NCBI GenBank assembly: GCA_028583685.1
Contig: JAMXIF010001253.1
Span: 29,383,066 to 29,447,065, forward strand
Direction: 5' to 3'
From: Petaurus breviceps papuanus
Lineage: Eukaryota > Chordata > Mammalia > Diprotodontia > Petauridae
DNA: 64,000 nucleotides
Shown: positions 45,701 through 57,029 of the stretch, in pieces
Layout: each line of letters begins with the position of its first letter
Position numbering within the stretch: the first letter of the stretch is position 1
The notes under the pieces: model-generated
What the model was told of the DNA's origin: nothing
The model's database searches: none
Seen by the model: the letters and a program-made list of their open reading frames with translations, nothing else
Program-made: the position numbers and the translations under genes

Positions 45701-48700
45701 TTATTTTTGATACTTAACTATTATAAGACATTTATTTGAAAAAAACATATGACATGAAGCATTTTTAGTCAGGTCCTTTCAACAGCCTTGACATATCTAA
45801 ACATGTCAGATAATTTAGCAAACATTTATTCAGAGCCTACTATATATAAGGCACAGTGCTAGGTAATTACGATAGGAAACAATGACAAAATGTACCTCCC
45901 CTCAAGGAATATCTATTCTGCTGGGGAATTAAATCTGTACTGGAATACATTCAAGGTAATTTGAAGAAGCAGAGAAAACACTAATGACTGGAAAGGCTTT
46001 GCTGTTGATCTGGCACCCAAGCTGAACCTTGAAGGATTTGAAAAGTGGCAGTGTAGAGAGAGCGCATACTAGGCATGGGTCTTGCAGCTGAGCAAATTCA
46101 GAAGCAGGAGGATGGAACAATGAATTTGGGAATAGAAGCAGCTAGGTGGCACAATGAATACTAGAGTATAGGTGGCACAGTGAATACCATAGTGTTGGAC
46201 CTGAAGTCAGGAAGACCTGCGTGCAAATATGACCTCAAACACTTAGTACATGTCTGACCTTGTTGAGGTCACTTAACTTTTGTCTTTCTCAGTTTTTTCA
46301 GCTGTAAAATGGAGATATATCTTGTCTCTTTTTTGTATCCTCAGGGCTTAGCACAGTGCACAAAATAGGTGCTTAATAAATGTTTTTGGCTGCCTGACTG
46401 AATAGCTAGTAATGCCCTGTTGTGATGACATAGAACATATGAATGGGAATAATGTGAAATAACACTAGAAAAGGAGGTTGGAGCCAGGGTTTGGAGGCCT
46501 GTAAATGCCAAGCTAAGGTAAAAGGAGGCCAGTGAAGGTTTTGGAACATAGCAGTGACATGTTCAGATTTGTGCCCTAGCATGATTACTGAAGCAGCTGT
46601 TTTGAGGATAGACTGGAGAGAAACTAGAAGTAGAGAAATAATTTTGGAGGCTTGAAAAAATAGTCTAGAAGAAATAATTGCATGACTTAAATTGGTGGTT
46701 GTGTGCACAGAGAAGAGAGATTGAATAATAGAAGTGGTTTGGGAGGTATTCAGAATTGGAAGTACTTTATTAGTTTTTGGACATGGGCCTTCAGGAGTGG
46801 GATGAGAAATATTAAGGATGGTTACAAACTTAGGAGGATAGTAGTACCCCCAACAAAAAAGAGAAAGTTTTGGGAGAAGAGTAGGTTGGGGTTAGCAGGA
46901 ATTGATGAGTTCAGTTTTGAACATGTTGAATTTTAGTTTTGAAAGAATTTACAAGTAGAGCTCGATATCCAGCAGGCAGTTGGTAATTTGGGACTCAAGT
47001 TTGGGAACACAATTAGGGCTAGGCAAATAGATTTAGGAGTCACGTACATCAAATTGATTATTGAATTGCTGAATGAGAGTCTAAAGAGAAAAGAGGGCCC
47101 AAAATAAAGTTTTGTGGGACATCCATGTTTAAGGAGTGGAAGATGGATAATGGACCGGAAGAGGAGATGAAGAGTGCTTCAGCAGGTAGGTGGAGAAAGA
47201 ATAATACCACTGAAGCCAGCAGAGGAGGGTGTATCCAGAAAGGAGTGTTTAAATGTCAAAAACTACAGAGAGGGAGGATGAGGACTGTAAAAAACCTATT
47301 AGAGAAATGCAAATTAGAACAACTCTGAGGTACCATCTCATACCTATCAAATTGACTAAAAATGGTAGAAGAGGAAATGACAAATTCCAGAAGAGATGTG
47401 GAAAAATTGGGACACTGATACACTGTTGGTGGAATGGTAAACTGACCCATCCATTTTAGAGAGCAATTTGAAATTATGCCAAAAGAATTATAAATTATAT
47501 AAATACATAATTTTAAATTATATATACATAATTGCCTCAGCAATATCATTATTAACTTTGTTTCCCAAGGTGATTAGGGAAAAAGGAAAAGAAGCTATGT
47601 GTTCTAAAACTCTTATAGCAGCTCTCTTTGTGGTGGCAAAGAATTGGAAATTGAAGGAATGCCCCATCAGTTGGGGAATGGCTGAATAAGTTATGACACA
47701 TGATTGTTATGGAATACTACTGTGATGTAAGAAAAGCTGAGTAGGTTGGTTTTAGAAAAACATGGAAAGAGTTGAATGAAATAATGCAGAGTGAAACCAG
47801 CAAAACCAAGAGGACATTGTATACAGTGATAGCAATATGGTTTGAATGACTAAGCTACTCTGAGTAATATGACCATTCAAATCAGCTATGAAGGACTTAT
47901 GAAGAAAATGCTATCCATTTCCAGAGAAAGAACTGCTATATGGAAGTATGTATCATGTGGTTCCATATATACATTTGTATCAAATATTGGCCTTCTCTAA
48001 TACAAAGCTGGGAGGAGAGAGGGAGACAACTTGGAACTCAAAAAACGTAATATAATTTTAAAAGGAGTGGTTAAGTGTCAAAAATTGTAGAGAAAGAGAG
48101 AGGATAAGGACTGTGAAAAAGTTAGATTTAGCAGTTAAATTGTCTTATATAAGGTAGTCAGAAATTGTTATAGTTCTTTAACACTAAGTGTTATCTTAAT
48201 TTTCTGAAGCCTTATAAGTTAAATTTCATTTTTATTTTGACTATGTTTATTATAATTTACCTTGAGACTTCCGTGTGGGATGTAGTGAGAAAATAGAAAT
48301 TGAACCCCACTTTTTAATCTTCATTGTAAGGACAAATTTCTTTTAGTAAAGAACATTGAAGTAGATGACTTATACAGGTATCTCCTAGCCCTTTGATCCT
48401 AATGGAATCTAAGAATTCCTTGAAACCATCATTTTAGTAGTTAATGAGCAAGGGACAAGGGAGATGGGGGGGAGGGGCTGGCATGGCGGTGTTACTATCT
48501 ATAACTGTTGGATGTTGAAAGTTCTTCAGAAGTAATAGCCATGACAGTATTTATTCACTTTATCTCATGCTTCCAGTGGCTTTGTTGCCAAGATTATTTT
48601 ACTGTAATAGAGGTAAGGTACTTTGAGCCTAAAGGTACCTCGTCATCTTCCTGACATCCTGCCTTCCTCTCTCCTTCCCTACCCCCCGAGCCCCCCCCCA

Positions 48701-50524
48701 AAAAAAAATCAGGTAGTGATCTCTGTCTTCATAGAATATTGATCTGTATTTTGTACTTTTCTTATGTATTTTTATTTTAGCATCACTCCTAAATTGTGAA
48801 CTCTTGATAGGCAGGACTGTCTTATTTTGATCTCTCCCTCAGTGTATAGTGTCATTAATTGAAGATGATGAGGACTTAATAAATATTTGTTGAAAGAATG
48901 GCTTGTGTAGGCAGGCAGCTTGTATCCAGAGCATAGGATCTCTGGAAGTCATCAAATTGAGGAACTTGTTTTAGCTTTAGGTTAGAACAGAATGAGCTGG
49001 TTCTTTCCATTCTTGTTTCAGTAATCTTTGTGATTTTCTTCCCCCAGAGCACACAACCTCATCTTCTGTGTCTAAGAAACCTCGGTTAGATCAGATTCCT
49101 GCAGCCAACCTTGATGCAGATGATCCCCTAACAGATGTGTGTATTCTCTTTGACTTCTTTTTGGTGTTCAGAAGCATTTCTAGTACTACATTTTCTAGGA
49201 ATAGTTATTTCTATTCATTTGCCTGAAAAGAATATGTACATATTTTTATATCTTGCTTTTCAAACATTTAGCCCTTAAATCATTACCACCTGTTTAGGAC
49301 ATTTTGAAATGAAAACCGTCCTTTGAGCCTTGGGACTAAAAGACCCTTTAAAGGGTATAATTTTTTTTTTAAACAACTTTCTTTCCTTCCTAAAAGGCAT
49401 AGGAGAAAAATTCAGTTTCAAATAACCTTTCTTCAAGTTAGTTTATACATAAACAAAATTTGAAGGTTAGCAGTTATGATCCCTGATGAAACAAAAAAGA
49501 AGGTTCCATAACCTAGCATGCTTCACTGAAAACCTCACTCTTTAAAACTCCTGAAGTTAAACCTGGGATCTGTGGAATACTCTGTCTAGTGTCTTGAACT
49601 TTGATTATAGAAGTACCTGATAGTCTTCTGGGAAGCTAGGCCTAAGGTTTTTTTGTTTGTTTTTTTTAATTTGCCCTTGAATTACATTAAAAAATAAATT
49701 GGAATCTAATGCTACACATGCATACACAATATTATAATTAGTTTGCTTTACAGTTTAAATAGTTGTCCACAGGACATGGGAGAAGTCTTCTGGGTGGCCT
49801 GTCAAGGATAGTCTGGCACAGAGAGTATATTTCAGCATTCACTCAAGTTAGCTAAGATTGAGTTACCAACAATGATTAAAAGCATATGGAACAGTTTTAC
49901 TCAAGTATTTAAAGATTGTTTGAAATCATAAACTCTCTTGCCTTGCTTCTGAGAATTCAGCAGCCCTTTTTTGACTTTTGATTATACTTGGCCTGTATAA
50001 TTCCTAGCTTAGGGCTATTTAAGCTACTTAAAATTATTTTGGCTCTTTGGTTTTTATTTTGCTTTGGGTTTTGCCTCTCCTATTTTTCTAACTTTTAGTT
50101 TTATATACAGTTATAGTTGGGCTAAGAATGTTTTTAATTGTTTGGTGCCTTTTGCCATACAGAGAATTACTATTTTTTTCCCTAATGTTAGACTTGCTGA
50201 CATTATAATCATTAATATTTTGAGAATTTCCTCAGTAATTCTTAGGGTGTGTCTTATTGCTCAGATATTGAATCTGTATGTCTTCTCTATCTAATAAAAT
50301 TAAGACTGTTCTCATTGATGTAGTGAATAGCAGATCAGTTATATGGGGGGGAGCAAATCTTTGTTCTATTTTCCATTCCTGTTTTCTTAAATTACATCTT
50401 TTCTTTTTAGGAAGATGATGAAGATGAGGATTTTGAGGAAGAAAGTGATGATGATGACACTGCAGCTTTACTGGCAGAACTAGAAAAAATAAAAAAAGAA
50501 AGAGCTGAAGAACAAGCCCGGAAG
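39613..50524 (+). CDS. CWC15 spliceosome-associated protein, first four coding exons (residues 1-149, 3' part beyond the window)
   Basis: CWC15 belongs to the Cwf15/Cwc15 family. It is a nuclear component of the activated and catalytic spliceosome, associated with the PRP19-CDC5L (NTC) group, and by literature binds CTNNBL1. The joined exons (39613-39743, 45579-45691, 49048-49136, 50411-50524) read [15 protein letters not shown], then [55 protein letters not shown], an acidic [11 protein letters not shown] segment, and [19 protein letters not shown]. Exon joins keep phase: 131, 113, 89 and 114 nt total 447 nt, or 149 codons. Against the human protein (229 aa, from memory) only an Ala-to-Val in the ERER segment and a Glu-to-Asp in the acidic run were noticed. 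The basic N-terminus, acidic middle and coiled Lys/Glu-rich start are all present. The C-terminal third was not found before 64,000. No breaks: this is a functional host gene. Confidence 0.97.
40848..41006 (-). mobile_element. SINE of the dimer-forming family, monomer, with target-site duplication
   Basis: The minus strand begins GGGGAGGCCAGGTGGCTCAG, carries a B-box-like GATCAAATCC and the ACACCCAGAAATAACTGGCT segment, and ends AACTTGAGCAAGT-type text then AACCCCAATTGCTTT plus a tail. The 13-bp exact duplication gatagacattctt flanks it at 40835-40847 and 41007-41019. Its internal segment matches the 3' monomer of the dimers at 57811 and 62262. Confidence 0.9.
42005..42165 (-). mobile_element. 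MIR fossil, antisense
   Basis: GATAGCTTACGTTTGTATAC, AAGCCTCACAATAGCCCTGT, GAGGATACTGAGACCCAAGA and AAGTGACTGTCCATAGTCAC. Confidence 0.75.
43515..43660 (+). mobile_element. MIR fossil
   Basis: CTACAGTGTAGTGGATAGAA, TTAATTTCCTCATCTATAAA and GTCTACTAGACAATCTCTAT. Confidence 0.65.
43675..43905 (-). mobile_element. MIR fossil, antisense
   Basis: TAATTGACATTTTCATAGCA, CCTTACAACAACCCTACAAT, ATCACAGATAAGGAAATAGC and GAATTTGGATCCAAACCTTT, reversed MIR order. Confidence 0.7.
45579..45691 (+). CDS. CWC15 coding exon 2 (residues 44-81 plus 1 nt)
   Basis: Acceptor TGTGTTAG|ACAAACT. Reads [15 protein letters not shown] then [20 protein letters not shown] and TR, ending ACCAGGG|GTACCT. It is rich in Arg and Glu. 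Phase carries 2 nt in and 1 nt out, matching its neighbours. Confidence 0.97.
45790..47280 (+). mobile_element. Old interspersed repeat, interrupted by a SINE
   Basis: AGCAAACATTTATTCAGAGC and AGGCACAGTGCTAGGTAATT open a long fossil. It continues after the SINE with CATAGCAGTGACATGTTCAG, GAATTGATGAGTTCAGTTTT and GATATCCAGCAGGCAGTTGG. This wording is common in mammalian ancient repeats, but the family is not resolved here. Confidence 0.5.
46138..46318 (+). mobile_element. tRNA-derived SINE with a duplicated head
   Basis: The 5' head is present twice in tandem (CTAGGTGGCACAATGAATAC and TAGGTGGCACAGTGAATACC). The usual middle follows, with AAGTCAGGAAGACCTGCGTG and CTCAGTTTTTTCAGCTGTAA. An L2-like end (CACAGTGCACAAAATAGGTG) follows at 46319-46400. 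Confidence 0.75.
47285..48062 (+). mobile_element. L1 fragment: end of ORF2 and 3' UTR
   Basis: GAGAAATGCAAATTAGAACA, AGGTACCATCTCATACCTAT and TGATACACTGTTGGTGGAAT are the classic L1 ORF2 end. GGGAATGGCTGAATAAGTTA and the marsupial 3' UTR (CCATTTCCAGAGAAAGAACT) follow, ending near 48062. 5'-truncated and broken. Confidence 0.85.
49048..49136 (+). CDS. CWC15 coding exon 3 (residues 82-111)
   Basis: Acceptor TTCCCCCAG|AGCACACA. With the carried G it reads [29 protein letters not shown] and D, ending ACAGAT|GTGTGT. The basic KKPR motif is consistent with a nuclear-localisation-type element. Confidence 0.97.
49137..50410 (+). other. CWC15 intron, about 1.3 kb
   Basis: GT at 49137 and AG at 50409-50410 (TTTCTTTTTAG). 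No repeat family was clearly recognised. Confidence 0.85.
50411..50524 (+). CDS. CWC15 coding exon 4 (residues 112-149)
   Basis: Acceptor TTTTTAG|GAAGATG. Reads [16 protein letters not shown] then [19 protein letters not shown] and ARK, ending CGGAAG|GTACAG. An acidic tract leads into a predicted helix. The frame is closed at both ends (38 whole codons). In human the next residues are EQEQKAEEERIR, and no such exon was seen downstream. Confidence 0.97.
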
Positions 50525-50959
50525 GTACAGATTTCTTCAGGATTTCTTTTTCCTCCCTCAGGTCATAAAGAATCAAAAAAATTACTGATTTAAGTACTAT
50601 CACATCTTCATATTTTTTAGGAATTATATCCTCTGCTATGATTATGGATTAGAGCAGCTATTAAACTATAAATCTGGTTAGTTTCCCTGTGGTAATATGA
50701 AAAAAGTTCTTGCTATCAAGTGCTGACCTTATTAAAAGGACCATCTCACTATAGAGTCCCTTTGATTCTAGGCAGTTGTTGGGAAACCTATTCAATTAAA
50801 CAGTTCATACATTTATTAAAGTGCTTACTCTATGTAAGGGATTATGTTTTGTACTTGGGATTCAAAGTCAAATATAGTCCTTGTCCATAAGGAATTTACA
50901 GTCTATTGTAAGGTACAACATGTAAACAAACAAGTAAATACAAGGTAACTTAATAATGA

Positions 50960-53430
50960 ATAGAATTTTTCAAGTCTTTTAAAATGTTTTATTTTTAAAA
51001 TTAATTTTTTACATAACCTTCATTTCCTAATATATCTATTCCTCCTTATCCTAAGAGTCATTTCTTACATAAAACTTGAAAAGTGAATATGTTATCTGAC
51101 TTGATCTTCACTGGGTTTTCTTTAAAAAAAAAAGTATTTACTGATATCTTTTGTTTTTCATATCATCGTAGTTTTTCCCATTTCACGCATTCTCTCTGTC
51201 CTCCAAGAGAGCCATTCCATATAACAAATAGTAATTTTTTGAAGATCAGAATAAAGGGGAAAAGTCAGTATGACTGATGCAATGCAAAACTCTGAAAGTA
51301 TGTGCAGTATGCAACTCTGGTGGACCTCCCACTTCTGTAAAGGTGTGAAGTGGGAATGTCTTCTTATATCTCTTATTTTCAGCCATAATTGTTCTTTATA
51401 ATTTCACAGTTTACTTTTGATTTGGTGAATAATTCTTTCCATTTACATTGTTGTAGCCATTGTATATATTGTTTTATTGGCTCTGTTTACTTCAATTCGC
51501 TTCTGTTCATGTCAGTCTTTCTGTGCTTCTCTGTATTCATCACATTCATGATTTCTTACATCACAGTAATATTCCTATTACATACATTTACCACAGTTTG
51601 TTTAGCATCTGCTTTTTGCTAATTCTCTGGTAGCACAAAAAGTGCTCCTAAAAATAATGTATTTGAGGACTTTTTTCTTATCAATGGCCTCTGTAATCCT
51701 AGTAATATAATCTCCAGGTTAAAGGCTGTGGATGTTTTAGATTTTATTTGCATAGTTCCAGACTACTTTCCAGATTGGTGGTTCTGATTCACAGCTTCAA
51801 CAGCAGTGCACTAGTGTGCCTATCTTCCCACAACCCCTACAAAAGTGATTATTATTCTCTTTGTCATCTTTGCCAATTTGCAGAGTGTGAAGTGAAACCT
51901 TAGGGTTGTTTTGATTTGCATTTCTCTTATTTGTGATTTGGAGCAATGTCAGATTCTTAGCCCATAACACTCCTGAATGCACCCAAACTAGATCAAGATG
52001 TAATTGGGAAATACTTAACAAACTAAATAAAAACACAACAAAACACAGATAATATTGTGTTGGCTTTTTAAAAGTCAGTATGCAGTTTATAGATAATTGT
52101 GTGTATGGCTTAGTGGCCCTCATTTGTATTTGAGTTTGACAACACTGATTTAGAGGATTCTTTCATGTGGTTGTTAACAATGCATCTTTTCATTTGAGAG
52201 CTCTTTGTTCATATGCTTTGACTACTTACTATTAGAGAATGGCTTTTGGTTTTATATATACATGTATTTATCATCTTAGATACCAAACCCTTATCAGAGA
52301 AATTTGATACAAAGATTTCCCCTCCACACACTTGACTGCTTCTCTTCTTAATCCTAGGTGCATTAATTTGTCTGTGTAGAAGCTTTTCAGTTTTCAGTCA
52401 AAGTTATGTCTTTTATCTTTTGTAATTGTATCCCTTATTTGCTTAAGAATAGCTATGATCTGCTTCTTCCTCATTTCCCTTATTGTATGATTCTCATACC
52501 AAGGTCATGTATTAATTTCTCACATATGTAGAAAATGGTATAAGGTGTTGGTCTAAGTCCAGTTTCTGTCAGTTTGTTTTCCAGTTTTCCCAGCAGTCTT
52601 CATCAGAGTTCCCTCCTAAGCCCTCTACTTGGATTGAACTTTGGGTTCTTGATTTCCATTGCTCTTGGTCAGGCCTTCACAGCCTCCACCCTCTGGGCTG
52701 CTTTCAGCACACCAAAGGATTTTGGGCAGCCTGTGAAAAATGTAGAGGAAAACATCCTCTGCATTTTTTGCAGCCACAGTTTTTGTAGGCTCCTGATTCT
52801 TCTTTGTCTGGTCTGCTCGATTGGTTCACCTCTCTGCTTGTCAACCAAATATCAGATGGTTTTGTTGACTACTGCTCTACAATAGAGCTTCAAGTATGGA
52901 AATGCGCTTTTCCCCTCCTTCTTACCTCCCTTCATCATTGCCTTTGATATTCCAAATAAACTTTGTCATCATTTCATCAGGTTTTTGAAACTATCCCATT
53001 GACAGTTTGGCATAGAACTAAAAGCACAAACTAACTTTGGTAATGCTGTCATTTTTATTATAATGGCATGACCCAGCTATGAGCACTGAATATTCTTTCA
53101 GCTGTTCAAGTTAGCATTCTTTAAGGAGCACTTTGTAATTGAGTCTATACAAGTCTTTTGTGTGCTTTGGTAGGATGATCTTGAGATACTTTATGCATTT
53201 TGTAGTTATTTGGAATAGGAAGTTCCTTTCTATTATTTCCTCTTAGATTTTGTTGTTATTATATAGAAATACAGTTGATTTTTTTAAGCATTTATTTTGT
53301 AGCCTGAAACTTTGCTGGAGCTATTCATTTTCTCTGCGTGTAATATCTTTGATGATTCCTATCATATCAGTAAATATCCTCTTTACCTTTTTTATTTATA
53401 CCTTTAATTTATTTTGTATTATTGGTATTG
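50960..53430 (-). mobile_element. L1 LINE fragment, antisense, about 2.5 kb
   Basis: Plus-strand text is the reverse of L1. The 3' UTR spans about 50960-51640 (CATACATTTACCACAGTTTG). The end of ORF2 follows (GTTTTGATTTGCATTTCTCT near 51908), then ORF2 upstream text (CTTATCAGAGAAATTTGATA near 52290 and later). A separate repeat (51955-52150) interrupts it. It is 5'-truncated with many breaks. Confidence 0.75.
51955..52150 (-). mobile_element. Interspersed repeat inserted in the antisense L1
   Basis: The reverse complement follows the same order as 36876-37080 (AACTGCATACTGACTTTTTA, TTATCTGTGTTTTGTTGTGT, CCCAATTACATCTTGATCTA). It splits the L1 text, so it is younger than that L1 copy. Confidence 0.6.
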
Positions 53431-53508
53431 CTAGCATTTCATAAGATAACATTAACAAGTAGAAATGAGTAGAGATTAGAACCAGCACTTCAAAGATTAG
53501 GTGGCTTC

Positions 53509-53618
53509 TGAGATGAGATGAGATGAGATGAGATGAGATGAGATGAGATGAGATGNNNNNNNNNNTGAGATGAGATGAGATGAGATGAGATGAGATGAGA
53601 TGAGATGAGATGAGATGA
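53509..53618. repeat. (GATGA)n microsatellite with an assembly gap
   Basis: Perfect pentanucleotide GATGA/TGAGA units run on both sides of a 10-N gap at 53556-53565. The N run is an assembly placeholder, so the true repeat length is unknown. The minus-strand open frame at 53497-53730 (repeated SHLIS) is produced by the repeat. Confidence 0.97.
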
Positions 53619-55235
53619 TCCTTGAAAGAAGATAATTCTGAGATTCATAAATGAAGAGGGAGAACATTCTAGGTATGAGGGGGCATGGATGGATTCTACA
53701 AATTAATGAAGACAGAATATGAAATTTCAAGTTTTGGAAATAGCTTGAAGTCCAGCTTCAATAGAAATAGATTTCATAAAGGGGAATATTGTATTAAGAA
53801 ATTTTTCTAAAAGTTTGGCCAGAAGTACTATCCATTTGGATAAAAAAAAAGGGAGGGGGGTTCTTAAATGTGAATTTAATGCCTGAGTGTGTGTATGCTT
53901 TCTTTGAAATATCAGAAGTACTTGGGATGCTTTTGAAACTTCTGATTCTGTTAACTTTGAGTTTATAACTTGATACATGTTATCAGAATCATATTTTGTA
54001 AATGAAGTAAACACTAGGTTTTAATTGACTGGCACATCATATTATATTTTATTAGAGAACTTTGAACATCATAAGCATATTTATAACAATAGTCATGCTG
54101 TAAATGTCACTACAAAAAATGTTTTGACTAATGGAGATTGGTTTCCTTTGATCTTAGTATAAAGGCAGAAATCAGTCTCTTAGTGATCCAATTCTATTGT
54201 TTTCCCAATTTGAAATGAGAAAATTTTGTAAGCCAGGAAAAGAGCATGGGAAAGATTCAGTGACGTTTCCCTTACTGAGTTGTTCACAGAACGACTGGAA
54301 TTTTTTTTTATATACCACAGCAGTTTGACAAAGGAATTGGCCATAAGAGCTAAGGATTTTTCTGCCAGCAAGTAGGCAGAGAATTTTGTGCTGACCTGAA
54401 CCAAGTGTTTAGTATTTGTGTTCCTGCCAGGCAGTTGTTACTAAAAGAAAACATAAAGGGGGTTCAAGGAATAACTCTTCACTCCCCATGTTATCAGAGA
54501 GAATTAAGTATTCCTTGAAGAAAAGATGAAAGAACGGCATCAGTGTTTAAACAAAGAAGGAAAAGGACTTGAAATAAAACTATATCTTTGCCAGTATCAG
54601 GAGGTTGTAGGATGGAATGTGCCATAGAGGAGAAAAGGAAGGACAACCATACTTGGAACTAAGAAATAGATGTGAGGCTCTTTTCACTGAGGGGATAACT
54701 AATCCCTTTAGGAAAAAAATCAGGTGCTTGAGGCCAAAGGGACAGTAATGCATATTCATTAGTAGGTAAGTGCCTTTAGTAGAGAGATCATCCATTAAGG
54801 GTCACGGAATACAAGATAAGTAATGTGAGTGCTGACTCTGCTTAGTAGTTCTGAGGCAGATATTATGAAAGCAGCTTTGTCAACAGAGAGGTCTGCTTTT
54901 TTGCCATGGGCTTGCGTGGGTGTGGGGGGTGTGGGTTGACGTGACAGAACCTCACAAGACTTTTCAAATCTTATGACTAAATCCAGTTATTAACATGAGG
55001 ACAAATAATACTATGAGAAAGAATCTAGAAAACATTGTAAGAATACTGAAATTCTTGGTACAAAAATAAAACCTTCATGGAGTACACACAGGTGGTATGT
55101 ACTTTCATTAGTAGTGCCAGATAAAGGCAAGGACTGTAGAAGAGAGAGGGAGATTTGGAAAGTGAAGGCTGATTAAGAAGTTGGTATCTGAGAATGGGAT
55201 TTGTCTTTCTGGGACATAAAATGAAGGAATATCAT
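53619..55235. other. Intronic, nothing recognised
   Basis: AT-rich sequence with no repeat or exon recognised. Confidence 0.45.
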
Positions 55236-55239
55236 TGAC

Positions 55240-57000
55240 TTCCTGTCAGACTATCAAAGAGACACATTACAGAGCTAGATAAAATAGTAATGAAATTCAT
55301 TTGAAGGAATAAAAGACCTACAACATCAAGGGAAATAATGAAAAAAGGTAGGAGTCAAGGGGGAATAGAATTTCCACTCTGCACCACAATAAAACAGCAG
55401 TCATCAGACAATTTGTTAACTAGTTAAAAAATAGAAAAGTAGATCAGTGGAACAGACTAGACAGGGGAAAATGAGTAATAATAAATTTAGTAACTCAGTG
55501 TTCAGCAAACCTAGACACATAAATTACCCAGCAAAGAATGCTCTATTTGATAATTACTACTGGGAAAACTAGATTTAGTATGGTTATACCATACTCCACA
55601 ATGCATTTAAATTGGATATACTACCTGAATATTAAAGATCATGCCATTAGAAGAAAAGTAAATCATGTACTTTTTACCACTATGGGTAGGAAATAAATTC
55701 TTAACTAAACAAGGGATAGAGGAAATTACAAAACATGAAGTAGATAATTTTAATTACATGAAATTGGGAATTTTTACACACACTAAGTTAGTGAATCTCA
55801 AATAAGAGAAGTGATCTACAAGGGAAAAATCTTTGTGTCAAATCTCTTGGATACAGGTTTGGTATCCAAAATAAGTAAACAGCTAACAAATACATAAGAA
55901 CACAAGCCATTCCCCAGTAGATAAAGTGGTCAGTGGAAATGAATAAACAATTCTCAGAAGAATTTTAAACTATTAAAAATCTTAGGAAAGAATATTCCAA
56001 ATCACTAATAGTAAGAATGCAAATCAAAACAATCATAAGGTTTCACTTCACAGCCAGTAATTTGGCAGAGATAACCAGAGATGGGAATGATTATTGTAGG
56101 AGAAGTTGTGGAAAGACAGATACGCTAATGCATTGTTGGTGGAGTTGTGAATTAGTGTAATCATTCTGGAGAGAAATTTTAAATTATGCAAATAAAATGG
56201 ATAAAATGTCCATAACTGACCTAAAGAATTCTACTGCCAGGCATACACTCCAGGGAGGACACTGATTAAAAAAGAAGGCTCCCAGGGGGTGGCTAGGTGA
56301 TGCAGTGAATAGAGCACCGGCCCGGAAGTGAGGAGGACCTGAGTTCAAATCCAACCTCAGACACTAAATGCAAAAAGTAGCTGTGTGACCTTGGGCAAGT
56401 CACTTAATCCCAATTTCTCTCCAAAAAGCAAAAAAAAAAAAAAGGATCCATATATATGAAAATATTTATAGCATAATTTTTTTTGGTAACAGAGAACCAA
56501 AAGCAAAGTAGATGCTCATTGGTTGGGGAATGTCTAAACAAACTTGGGTTCGTGATTGCAGTGGAAATATTTTTGTGTTCTAAGAAATTACAAATATGAA
56601 TACAAAAACAAGAAAAGACATGAACTGATGTTAAATGAATAGAGCCAGGAAACATACCCTTTTGACCATAGAAATATAATTGAGAAAAAAACAGCAAACA
56701 TAAAACAATTTAAAAAACGAGTGTTGTGAAATTATAAAGCGCAGATTTGGCCCTAAATCAGAAATATGAGAAGACGTCTCACTTTATTCCTTTGTAAGAG
56801 GTAGGGATGGGACTCCCAAGAGTGTTGCAACATTGCATATGCCAGTTATCTTCAGTGTATTAATCTGTTTTGCTGAATTTTTTCTCAACTTCCTCTTTTA
56901 AAAATAAATTGTTATAAGGGATCTCTTGGGGGTGGGACAAAATCTAGGCAATGTAAAAGCAAAAGATAGCAATAAAAATCTATTTTTAAAAAAAGAAGAT
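55240..57000 (+). mobile_element. L1 LINE fragment, sense, about 1.7 kb
   Basis: ACAGAGCTAGATAAAATAGT, AGTCAAGGGGGAATAGAATT, AATGCAAATCAAAACAATCA and GCTAATGCATTGTTGGTGGA are L1 ORF2 text in order. The 3' UTR follows to about 57000. A SINE (56285-56443) is inserted near the 3' end. Broken frames throughout. Confidence 0.85.
56285..56443 (+). mobile_element. tRNA-derived SINE inserted in the L1
   Basis: GGGGTGGCTAGGTGATGCAG, GAGTTCAAATCCAACCTCAG, GTGTGACCTTGGGCAAGTCA and an A14 tail. The flanks AAGGCTCCCAG and AAGGATCCA look like a partly decayed target-site duplication. Confidence 0.85.
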
Positions 57001-57029
57001 ATATTCTTCTTAATATGCACATTAATATA

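Larger units (their letters stand above)
45692..49047 (+). other. CWC15 intron, about 3.4 kb
   Basis: GT at 45692 and AG at 49046-49047. It contains an old interspersed repeat of about 1.5 kb (45790-47280, with a SINE inside), an L1 3' fragment (47285-48062) and an L2-like 3' end (about 48780-48900). The open frames within it are repeat-derived. Confidence 0.85.

Noticed and set aside
50232-50603. 123-codon minus-strand open frame
   Set aside because: It is the antisense shadow of CWC15 exon 4 and its flanks.
53497-53730. Open frame with repeated SHLIS units
   Set aside because: It is a translation of the GATGA microsatellite and crosses the N gap.
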